NCBI RefSeq assembly: GCF_002243345.2
Contig: NZ_CP022655.2
Location: forward strand, 4,404,501-4,468,500
DNA: 64,000 bases
Source of the DNA: Paenibacillus sp. RUD330
GTDB taxonomy: Bacteria; Bacillota; Bacilli; Paenibacillales; Paenibacillaceae
Reading direction: 5' to 3'
The number at the start of each line of letters is the position of its first letter. Position 1 is the first letter of the stretch. The notes beneath the pieces are model-generated. The model made no database searches. It was not told the origin of the DNA and saw only the letters and a program-made list of their open reading frames with translations. Shown one piece after another: positions 35,469 through 42,603 of this stretch. The position numbers and the translations under genes were made by a program.

Positions 35469-37051
35469 GCCAACGCCTCCTTCTTGTCGCCGTCCGGACT
35501 GCCTTCCTGCCCGGCTTCGGCGGCTGCAGCCGCTTCTCCCATGCCTGTCATGAGCATGCCGATGACCGCACGGTCCGCTTCATCATGCTTCAGCTCTCCG
35601 ATGATCCGGCCGCCGAAGAGGACGAGAATCCGATCGGACAGCTGCAGGATCTCATCCAGATCCTCCGAGATCAGCAGCACGCCGCCTCCCGTCTCCCGCA
35701 AGTCCATGAGCATCCGATGCACGCTGTCCGTCGCGCCGACATCCAGTCCCTGCGTCGGGTGGACGGCGACGAGCAGCTTCGGCTCCCTCGATATCTCGCG
35801 GGCGAACAGCAGCTTCTGCTGATTGCCTCCCGACAGCATCCGGACGGGGGTGTCGATGTCCGGCGTGCGGACGTCGAAGCGCTCCACCTGCTCCGCCGCC
35901 CAGCTTTTGTTGGCCCGCCCGCGCAGCAGTCCGAGACGGGAGGAGCGCTCGCCGTTCCGGTACGATTTGGCGATCAGGTTGTCCGTCAGCGCCAGGCTGC
36001 CCGCAAGGCCGCTCTTCATCCGGTTCTCCGGAATATGGGAAATGCCGGCGTCAATCGTGTCCCGCACCGAGGCGTTCCGCCATTTCTTGCCGTCGAACTC
36101 GATCTCGCCCGACTTCCACTCCTGAAGTCCGTTGAGCACCTCGGCCAATTCCTTCTGTCCGTTGCCCGCAACGCCGGCAATGCCTACGATCTCGCCCCGG
36201 TTCACCGTCAGATCCAGTCCGTCGAGCGCCTGGCGCCCGCCGTGTCCGGCCGCCTTGAGCCTGCGGATGGCGAGCAGAGGCTCCGTTCCCGCCTCCCCGC
36301 GTTCCTTGCGCTCCAGCACGACCTCCTTGCCGACCATCAGTCGGGCGAGCTCCCGCTCGTCCGTGTCCTCCTTGTCGAGCGAGGCGATCATCCTGCCCTT
36401 GCGCATGACCGAGATGCGGTCGGCGACGCTCATGACCTCCTTCATCTTGTGCGTCGTGATGATGATCGTCTTGCCCTCGGCCCGCATCTGCCGCAGCGTC
36501 GCGAACAGCTGCTCCGCCTCGCCCGGCGTCAGCACGGAAGTCGGCTCGTCGAGGATGATGATGTCGGCGCCGCGATACAGCGTCTTGACGATTTCGACCC
36601 GCTGCTGCTCGCCGACGGACAGCTGCCAGATCGGCCGGTCCACCGGGAAACCGAGTCCGAAATGAGCGGCAAGCTCCTCGATTTCCCTTGATTTCCGCTT
36701 CAGCCAGCCTCGCCCTCTCCAGAGCGGGCCCTTCTCTCCCAGCACCATGTTCTCCGCAGCCGTCAGCGTCTGCACGAGGCGGAAGTTCTGGAACACCATG
36801 CCGATCCCGAGCTGGGAGGCTTCCTTGGGCGAGCGGATCCGAGCAGGCTTGCCGCTCAGGCAGATCTCTCCCTCGGTAGCGCGGTACACTCCGGAGAGCA
36901 TGCACATCATCGTGCTCTTGCCGGCGCCGTTCTCCCCGAGCAGCGCATGGATTTCCCCTTTGGCCGCCTGGAAGTCCACATGGTCGTTGGCGGTCACGGA
37001 GCCGAACCTCTTCACGATTCCCCGCATATCGACGGCTGGAATGGCATTCAT
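35465..37051 (-). CDS. Purine nucleoside ABC transporter ATP-binding protein (NupO-like)
   Basis: A 528-residue ATPase with two nucleotide-binding domains in tandem. The first has a Walker A GENGAGKST (residues 39-47), signature LSVGEQQRVEI and Walker B IIILDEPTSVL. The second has a degenerate P-loop (GVAGNGQKEL) with LSGGNQQKLL and VAVHPTQGLDVG, as usual for this family. ATG 37051 follows AAGGAGG. A hairpin terminator lies between it and the lipoprotein gene. Confidence 0.92.
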   Translation of the reverse strand: MNAIPAVDMRGIVKRFGSVTANDHVDFQAAKGEIHALLGENGAGKSTMMCMLSGVYRATEGEICLSGKPARIRSPKEASQLGIGMVFQNFRLVQTLTAAENMVLGEKGPLWRGRGWLKRKSREIEELAAHFGLGFPVDRPIWQLSVGEQQRVEIVKTLYRGADIIILDEPTSVLTPGEAEQLFATLRQMRAEGKTIIITTHKMKEVMSVADRISVMRKGRMIASLDKEDTDERELARLMVGKEVVLERKERGEAGTEPLLAIRRLKAAGHGGRQALDGLDLTVNRGEIVGIAGVAGNGQKELAEVLNGLQEWKSGEIEFDGKKWRNASVRDTIDAGISHIPENRMKSGLAGSLALTDNLIAKSYRNGERSSRLGLLRGRANKSWAAEQVERFDVRTPDIDTPVRMLSGGNQQKLLFAREISREPKLLVAVHPTQGLDVGATDSVHRMLMDLRETGGGVLLISEDLDEILQLSDRILVLFGGRIIGELKHDEADRAVIGMLMTGMGEAAAAAEAGQEGSPDGDKKEALA

Positions 37052-37085
37052 CTCGCAGTCCTCCTTCAGTATGAAGCGCGGGTGC

Positions 37086-37121
37086 AAAAACGGCTCAGAC
37101 CCCTTGGGGACAAGGGATCTG
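37086..37121 (-). terminator. Partial terminator between lipoprotein and ATPase genes
   Basis: Stem CAGATCCCTT/AAGGGGTCTG (one G-U pair) followed on the minus strand by AGCCGTTTTT. A leaky terminator here would keep the binding protein in excess over the membrane components, a common arrangement in ABC operons. Confidence 0.6.
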
Positions 37122-37156
37122 AACACGCCTGCTCCGGTTCGGATGATCGGTTGCCC

Positions 37157-38299
37157 TTACTTCGGAATCGTTCCGTCGACGCCTTTGACGAGCCAATCCA
37201 TGGCGAGAATCTCGTCGAGGCTGAGCGACTTGCCTTGCTCGACCTTGGCCGCTCCGGACTGATCGGCGAGCGGGCCTGCGAATACGTCCAGTGTCCCGTC
37301 CAGCAGCTTGCCCTTGGCATCCTCGACCATTTTCTTCACATCATCCGGAATCTTCGCTCCCAGAGGAGCGAGGCCGACCATGCCGTCCTTGATATCGCCC
37401 ATGTATGAATCGCTCTTCCACGTTCCGTCCATGACGGACTTGACGACCTTCGTATAATACGGCCCCCAGTTCCAGGTCGGGTTGGTCAAGTAGCTGTCCG
37501 GCGCAAACCGGCTCATGTCGGAATCGTTGCCTCCTGCGAACGCGCCCCGCTCGGCCGCCGCCTGGATCGTAGCCGGGGAATCCTGGTAGGCGAGCAGCAC
37601 GTCCGCGCCTTTGTCCAGCAGGCTGACCGCCGCCTGCCGCTCCGCTGTCGGATCGTACCAGGTGTTGGACCAGATGACGCTTACCTTGGCGTCGGGGTTG
37701 ACGCTTTGCGCTCCGAGGGCAAAGGCGTTCAGGTTGTAGATGACCTCCGGAATCGGGAACGCCCCGACGTAGCCGATGAGGTTCTTTTTCGTCATCTTGC
37801 CGGCCGCGATTCCGGACAGGTAGCTGGCTTCATAGTTGCGTCCGAAGTAGGTGCCCATGTTGTCCGCCGTTTTATAGCCCGCCGCATGCTCGAAAATCAC
37901 GTTCGGGAACTTCTTGGCCACGTTCAGCGTGTAGTCCATATAACCGAAGCTGGTCGTGAAGATGAGGTCATGGTCCTGCGCCAGCTCGGTGATGATCCGC
38001 TCGGCGTCCGCGCTCTCCGGGACGTTCTCGACGGTATCCGCCTTGATGCCGGTCTGCTCCTCCATATATTTGCGGCCATTGTCATGCTCGTAGGTCCAGC
38101 CTCCGTCTCCTGGCGGCCCGATGTAGACAAAGGCGACCCGAGGCTTCTCGATCGCCGGCTTGGCGCTCCCGCCCTCCGCCGTTCCTGCATTTGCCGCCGT
38201 GCCGGAATTCGAGCTCGAGCTGTTCCCGCATCCTGCCGTCACAAGCATAAGTGCCATCAACATGACCGTCGCTGCCTTGAACGAAATGACCCTCTTCAT
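37157..38299 (-). CDS. BMP-family substrate-binding lipoprotein (NupN-like)
   Basis: A 380-residue lipoprotein with a lipobox LVTAGC (lipidated Cys24), a Ser/Asn/Gly-rich tether, then the BMP fold (PRVAFVYIGPPGDGGWTYEHD, FGYMDYTLNVAKKFPNVIFEH). This family binds purine nucleosides. It is the first gene of the transporter-dehydrogenase transcript, behind a good SigA promoter and a candidate PucR box. Anchored on the outer face of the membrane. Confidence 0.92.
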   Translation of the reverse strand: MKRVISFKAATVMLMALMLVTAGCGNSSSSNSGTAANAGTAEGGSAKPAIEKPRVAFVYIGPPGDGGWTYEHDNGRKYMEEQTGIKADTVENVPESADAERIITELAQDHDLIFTTSFGYMDYTLNVAKKFPNVIFEHAAGYKTADNMGTYFGRNYEASYLSGIAAGKMTKKNLIGYVGAFPIPEVIYNLNAFALGAQSVNPDAKVSVIWSNTWYDPTAERQAAVSLLDKGADVLLAYQDSPATIQAAAERGAFAGGNDSDMSRFAPDSYLTNPTWNWGPYYTKVVKSVMDGTWKSDSYMGDIKDGMVGLAPLGAKIPDDVKKMVEDAKGKLLDGTLDVFAGPLADQSGAAKVEQGKSLSLDEILAMDWLVKGVDGTIPK

Positions 38300-38361
38300 C
38301 TCTTATCCTCCTTCAGATCGGCTGCCTGGCTCGGGGCCGCGGCAGAGGCTTTCTGATCCCA

Positions 38362-38391
38362 ACTATAAGATTCGCGATTCGTTTGCGTCAA
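38362..38391 (-). promoter_or_regulatory. Promoter of the transporter/purine operon
   Basis: -35 TTGACG (38386-38391), 18-bp spacer, -10 TATAGT (38362-38367) on the minus strand, 63 bp upstream of the lipoprotein ATG. Confidence 0.7.
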
Positions 38392-38403
38392 TTAACCTTA
38401 CAT
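38390..38403 (-). promoter_or_regulatory. Candidate PucR box at the transporter promoter
   Basis: ATGTAAGGTTAATT on the minus strand abuts the -35 hexamer, a position suited to activation. The same motif, ATGTWAGGTTAWYT, recurs at the pucR start. It shares GGTTAA with the B. subtilis PucR box as I remember it. Confidence 0.45.
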
Positions 38404-38502
38404 ACATTTGGAATCAAGGCTGGTTTGTATCGGTTTCCATTGTGCATGATGCACGAACAAGAGACGAAAAGGATGCTTGGCGCTGCTCTTCGACTCATTT
38501 TA

Positions 38503-38520
38503 TGTAATATATATGTTACA
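38503..38520. promoter_or_regulatory. Palindrome TGTAA-8 bp-TTACA
   Basis: An AT-rich inverted repeat about 110 bp upstream of the transporter -35 and just past the pucB terminator. It resembles an operator for a dimeric regulator; the cognate protein is unknown. Confidence 0.4.
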
Positions 38521-38568
38521 CTCCCATCGAATCGGGTCGTCCTGCCCATATCCGGCCTTTCCTCATGC

Positions 38569-38607
38569 AAAAAAGACCCGAACCTCCGAAACGGAGATTC
38601 GAGTCTT
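38569..38607 (-). terminator. Terminator after pucAB
   Basis: A 16-bp stem with two mismatches (AAGACTCGAATCTCCG on the minus strand), followed by a run of six Ts. It separates pucR-pucA-pucB from the transporter operon. Confidence 0.85.
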
Positions 38608-38624
38608 CTGTCCCTATATATCCG

Positions 38625-39350
38625 CTATGGAACCTGCGCGCCCCGGCCCGCCGCCGGCTTGCGATTCAGCCAAGCCCCGGCGATCATCTCCAGATCTTCC
38701 GGAGTATCGGCATCGTACAGGCTGCTTTCCGCCACATCCCCGAGCATTTCGCCTCTGAAGCCCGCGCCGGCGAACAGCTGCCGCGCCCCGCGGTCTCCTT
38801 CCAGCGCGGCCAGCGCGGGAAACATGGATCGCCGCATGATCGCCGGCGGCATCGGAACGCCTTGCAGGGCGCATGCGGCCCAGTCGAGCTTCGGATTCCG
38901 AAGCAGGACATCCGCCAGCCTGGCCAGCAGCCCGGCGTCGACGAGCGGCTGGTCGGCGAGAGCGACCAGCACCGCATCGGGCGGCTCGCCGCAGGCGCCG
39001 TCATCGGCCGCCGCCAGGCCGCAGCGCAGGGAATGAGCCATGCCGAGCGAGGCGTCGCGGCAGGCCACGATTTCCACCGCCGCGTCGCCGGCCGCTTCGC
39101 CGCTCCCTCCCGGCAGCCAGGAGCCATCGTCGTCCTCCCGCAAGACGACAAGCAGCCGCTGCAGCCCCGCGCCCGCCATCGCCCGAACGGCAGAAGCGCC
39201 GAGCGGCTCCCCATCCGGCAGCGGCTGCCGCAGCTTCGGGAATCCCATCCGGCGGCTGAAGCCGGCCGCCAGGCAGATCCCCGTTATCTTCAGCGGACGG
39301 TTCGTCTCAAGAGCTCCCCTATCTTCCGCCTCTTCTCCCGATGTCCTCAT
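38625..39350 (-). CDS. pucB: MocA-type molybdenum cofactor nucleotidyltransferase
   Basis: A 241-residue GT-A-fold nucleotidyltransferase with the signature LAAGFSRRMGFPKLRQPL. MocA-like proteins make the cytidylated molybdopterin needed by xanthine dehydrogenases. The start overlaps the xdhC-like stop by 4 bp, so the two maturation genes are coupled, as in B. subtilis pucAB. Confidence 0.87.
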   Translation of the reverse strand: MRTSGEEAEDRGALETNRPLKITGICLAAGFSRRMGFPKLRQPLPDGEPLGASAVRAMAGAGLQRLLVVLREDDDGSWLPGGSGEAAGDAAVEIVACRDASLGMAHSLRCGLAAADDGACGEPPDAVLVALADQPLVDAGLLARLADVLLRNPKLDWAACALQGVPMPPAIMRRSMFPALAALEGDRGARQLFAGAGFRGEMLGDVAESSLYDADTPEDLEMIAGAWLNRKPAAGRGAQVP

Positions 39351-40438
39351 GTCCTTCCAGGCTCAACCGGGCAGGCGAAGCCTGCTTCTCCTCCCGCCGC
39401 TCCGAGCGGAACCGCCTCGCGGTCTCGAGGAAGAGGGACAAGCATGCGCCTCGGACGCATGGAGGTTCTTGCTGCCGGCTTCGCCTCCCGCTCGGCCAGC
39501 CGCCGCACGGCGATCAGCTCGGCGACGACGCTGACCGCGATTTCCACCGGACCGTCCGCTCCGATGTCGAGACCGACCGGCGCGAAGACGGGAGCTGCGG
39601 GCAGCAGGCCGTCAAGCAGCGCCGCCACCCGCTTGCGGGAGCCCAGAATTCCGATATATCGCAGCGGACAGGGAGACAGCAGCTCCAGCATCGCCCGATC
39701 CCGCTGAAGCTGATGGCTGCAGATGAACACATAATCGGCAGGACCGACGCTCAGCTCCCGCAGGATGGAATCCGCCGTGCCGAGCGCCAGCTGCGCTCCC
39801 GGATACCGCTCCGCCGTGCAGAGCTCTTCCCGCCAGTCGGCCACGGCAAGGCGAAACCCGGCCGCTTCCGCCAGCCGCGCAACCGGAAGCGAATCCGCTC
39901 CGGCCCCGAAGAGGATCAGGCGCGGGCGGGCATGAATCGGAAAGGAATAATGTCCGGCTCCGTCGCTCTCGATTCCAGCGACGGCTAAGCTCGAAGCTTC
40001 AAGCAGCCGGTATTCGATCGCCCGTCCTGACGAGCCCAGCATCCGCTCCAAATGCAAGGCCGTCCCGCCGTTATGAGCCGCAGCCCTCCGGATGCAGGAG
40101 GCCAGCTCCCCTTCCACCCTTTCCAGGAGGACCGTCACCGTTCCGCCGCAGCCGATCGCCTCGCCCCACATCAAGTCGTCGGGCGATTCCATTTCGTACA
40201 GCACCCTTTCCCACGTCGGCTCCGGCGGCGAGGAGCCCATGTCGAGCAGAGCCTCGGCCCGCGCCTCTAGATCGGCTTCCAGACAGCCGGGGCTGAGGCT
40301 GCCGCGCTTCCAGCCGCCGCGGCCCAGCAGCATGCAGGCACCCGGCTTGCGATAGGAATGTCCCCTTGCCTCCACAATCGTCGCCAGGACGGCCGGACGC
40401 TCGCCATCCCAGGATGAAAGCACCGCATGCGCATCCAT
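39347..40438 (-). CDS. pucA: XdhC/CoxI-family xanthine dehydrogenase maturation factor
   Basis: A 363-residue protein with the N-terminal XdhC/CoxI domain (AVLATIVEARGHSYRKPGACMLL, EAIGCGGTVTVLLE) and a C-terminal Rossmann-like domain (RPRLILFGAGADSLPVARLA). It carries and sulfurates the molybdenum cofactor before insertion in the Mo subunit. Start at ATG 40438 behind GGGAGGG; an in-frame ATG at 40444 is too close to that site. Confidence 0.88.
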   Translation of the reverse strand: MDAHAVLSSWDGERPAVLATIVEARGHSYRKPGACMLLGRGGWKRGSLSPGCLEADLEARAEALLDMGSSPPEPTWERVLYEMESPDDLMWGEAIGCGGTVTVLLERVEGELASCIRRAAAHNGGTALHLERMLGSSGRAIEYRLLEASSLAVAGIESDGAGHYSFPIHARPRLILFGAGADSLPVARLAEAAGFRLAVADWREELCTAERYPGAQLALGTADSILRELSVGPADYVFICSHQLQRDRAMLELLSPCPLRYIGILGSRKRVAALLDGLLPAAPVFAPVGLDIGADGPVEIAVSVVAELIAVRRLAEREAKPAARTSMRPRRMLVPLPRDREAVPLGAAGGEAGFACPVEPGRT

Positions 40439-40542
40439 GAGCATCCCTCCCCGTAGTCCTGCCCGACGGCCGTTCCTCGCGGAACGCCCGCAGTTATTCC
40501 TCTCTCTATTCCCTGCCGGCCGTTAGGAGCGCCGGATCTGCC

Positions 40543-42153
40543 CTATTTCCTTCCGGCCGTTCGCAGCGCAGCAGCCGGCTCCTCCGCTTTCGCCGACATG
40601 CCGCGCAGCTGGAAAGCCAGCTTCAGCCGCAGCAGATCGTCCGTCTTCTTGAGATCGACCTCAAGCAGCTCGCTGATCTTATCCATCCGATAGGAAGCCG
40701 TGTTCCGGTGGATGTAGAGCTTCTTGGCCGTCTCGCTCAGCTGGCCGTCGTTGTCGAGGTAAACCTCCAGCGTCCGCAGCATCTCCTGCCTGTATTCCGG
40801 CTCTTTGCGCAGCAATCCGCCCAGCACCCGGTCGCAAAAGGCCGCCATCCTCTCTTTCGGGCAATGCTCGAACAGATAGGCGAGCTCCAGCCTCCGGTAG
40901 GGCACGACCGGATCCGGCACTCCCCATTCGGCGGCGAGCCGCAGCGTCTCCTTGAGCTCCATCCATGCCGAAGCAAGCGACTGCTCCCCGCTCCTGCGCC
41001 CGCCCATGGCCGCTCGCGCGACGCAGCCGGCCGACTTGCGCAGATTGCCGGAGCAGGACGCGAGATGCTCCGCCAGCTCATCGGCTCCGGCTCCATCGGG
41101 AAACAGCGACAGGACGCCCTCTTCCATATCCAGATGAAGAGCCCCTAATGCCGACAGGACGGGATGGCTCCCGTATTCCTGGCGGATCCTCTCCATTCTG
41201 GCGCTGCGCCCGGCAGCGTCGGAAGTCCCTCCCGGCGAGGTCAGAACCGGGATGTACGCCCCTTTCAGCACGGGATTGCCGAAGCTCTCTCCGTAGGCGG
41301 CGAGCTCGGCTGGAGGCAAAGCGCCCGCAAGGCAGGCCCGGATCTGGTCCTCGTACTGCCTGCTGCGGTTGTCCGCGGACTGAATTCGCGCTTCCATCTG
41401 ATAGGCGATCAGCTCAGCCGCCTGATGGAACAGCCCTTCCTCCAGCGTCGTGAAGAGAGGCTCGCCCGTGACAAAGCAGGCGTATCCCGCCGGCTTTCCC
41501 CCGCTTTGGAGAGGCACGCGGTAGCATTGCCAGCCTTCCCCTTTCACCCAGGGATGCCGCCCCTTCCATGGCCATGCCCGCAGAAGGCTTTCTTCGGGAA
41601 CGCCGCTGTTGTTGAACAGGGCTCTGCCTTCCCCGCTGACGACCGCCAGAGGATAGCCGACAACTCCGCTGATTTCCTCGAACAGCTGGAGAATGGGGTC
41701 GCTTTGGAGGGCGAAGCGCATGAGCCGCTTCTGCTTTTCCATCGCTGCCTGGAGAGCTTTTGTGCTCCGCTGCATTTCGGCTCTGTAAAGCCCGTTCATT
41801 TGATCGGAGAAAGTGAATTCGTACGGAAGCTGAATGAGGGGAAAGCCAAGCTTGTCGGCCATGAGGATAAGCTCAGGCGGAATCCGTTCCCAGAATCGGC
41901 CCAGCTTGATGCCGAGTCCGGAAGAGCCTCTGCGGTTCAGCTGCTCCAGCAGTCCCGCTCCGCCTTGAGGGTCGTCCTTGATGAGATACCCTGTCGTGAA
42001 CAACATCTCGCCGTCCTTGATCCAGTCCCAGATATCGGGAGCGTCCATGACATTGACGGATTTGACGATGCGGGTTTTCCCGGCTGCTCCCGCAACGAGC
42101 TTTCCTTCCGAAAGGGGATAGACGGACAGCGCATCTTCGACGGTCAAATGCAT
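40543..42153 (-). CDS. pucR: PucR-family purine catabolism regulator
   Basis: A 536-residue regulator. The N-terminal PucR domain (MHLTVEDALSVYPLSEGKLV...) senses the purine metabolite. A central GGDEF-like region follows, and the C-terminal PucR HTH has YLDNDGQLSETAKKLYIHRN. ATG 42153 follows GAGGAGG. In B. subtilis PucR activates puc operons in response to allantoin-type inducers and represses itself. A candidate box over its own start site (42189-42202) fits autorepression. Confidence 0.92.
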   Translation of the reverse strand: MHLTVEDALSVYPLSEGKLVAGAAGKTRIVKSVNVMDAPDIWDWIKDGEMLFTTGYLIKDDPQGGAGLLEQLNRRGSSGLGIKLGRFWERIPPELILMADKLGFPLIQLPYEFTFSDQMNGLYRAEMQRSTKALQAAMEKQKRLMRFALQSDPILQLFEEISGVVGYPLAVVSGEGRALFNNSGVPEESLLRAWPWKGRHPWVKGEGWQCYRVPLQSGGKPAGYACFVTGEPLFTTLEEGLFHQAAELIAYQMEARIQSADNRSRQYEDQIRACLAGALPPAELAAYGESFGNPVLKGAYIPVLTSPGGTSDAAGRSARMERIRQEYGSHPVLSALGALHLDMEEGVLSLFPDGAGADELAEHLASCSGNLRKSAGCVARAAMGGRRSGEQSLASAWMELKETLRLAAEWGVPDPVVPYRRLELAYLFEHCPKERMAAFCDRVLGGLLRKEPEYRQEMLRTLEVYLDNDGQLSETAKKLYIHRNTASYRMDKISELLEVDLKKTDDLLRLKLAFQLRGMSAKAEEPAAALRTAGRK

Positions 42154-42188
42154 TGAGGTTCCTCCTCGCGCTGGCTTGATCTTTATAC

Positions 42189-42202
42189 ATGTTAGGTTAT
42201 CT
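42189..42202 (+). promoter_or_regulatory. Candidate PucR box over the pucR start site
   Basis: ATGTTAGGTTATCT, 3 bp downstream of the -10 hexamer and so over the likely transcription start. It matches the transporter-promoter element at all but two W/Y positions and would block rather than aid polymerase. Confidence 0.45.
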
Positions 42203-42205
42203 ATC

Positions 42206-42234
42206 ATTATAAGTCGAGATCACCCATCCAACAA
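42206..42234 (-). promoter_or_regulatory. Promoter of pucR
   Basis: -35 TTGTTG (42229-42234), 17-bp spacer, perfect -10 TATAAT (42206-42211) on the minus strand, 53 bp upstream of the ATG. Confidence 0.7.
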
Positions 42235-42294
42235 TCCTTTTTTGTTTATCCCGTCGCCATCCCACTATATATCTAACATAAATCTGACATATTT

Positions 42295-42445
42295 AATCAT
42301 TAGCTTTTCCTTCGAGCTTTTTCCTTCGAGCTTTTTCCCTTGAGCTTTTTCCTTCGAGCTTTCTTTCCTTTGGTTTCTTTCCCTTTCGGTTTTTCTTTCC
42401 CCTTTCCCCTTCGGATTTCTTTCCCTTTTCCTTGCGGTTCCTTCC
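42295..42445. repeat. Homopyrimidine/homopurine tract with 15-bp repeats
   Basis: About 150 bp in which the plus strand is nearly all C and T. The left part repeats a unit of about 15 bp (GAGCTTTTTCCTTC) four times at 42300-42362, then decays. It lies between the divergent pucR and metE genes. The purine strand has open frames rich in Lys/Glu but these are artefacts of composition. Confidence 0.85.
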
Positions 42446-42479
42446 CTTGAACTCCAGGCTTCGCTCATTAAGACCATTC

Positions 42480-42510
42480 GCTATAGCCGCAGAGCATGGC
42501 TGGCTATAGC
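42480..42510. promoter_or_regulatory. Inverted repeat upstream of metE
   Basis: GCTATAGCC (42480-42488) and GGCTATAGC (42502-42510) form a perfect 9-bp inverted repeat with 13 bp between arms, overlapped on the right by the palindrome GCTTATAAGC (42509-42518). It lies about 95 bp before metE and could be an operator or mRNA hairpin. No SAM riboswitch was recognised here. Confidence 0.45.
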
Positions 42511-42603
42511 TTATAAGCCTTAGTCTATATCCGAGCAATCATGTTATGTTTCGTTTAAGGCAAGATCAGGAACGCCGCACATTTATTTTCGGGAGGATAC
42601 GGA

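Noticed and set aside
38388-39036. Plus-strand frames over the pucB region
   Set aside because: Shadows of pucB and its terminator; the minus frame has the LAAGFSRRMGFPK nucleotidyltransferase signature.
42265-42477. Lys/Glu-rich minus-strand frame
   Set aside because: Explained by the homopurine strand of the pyrimidine tract; periodic composition, no start signal.
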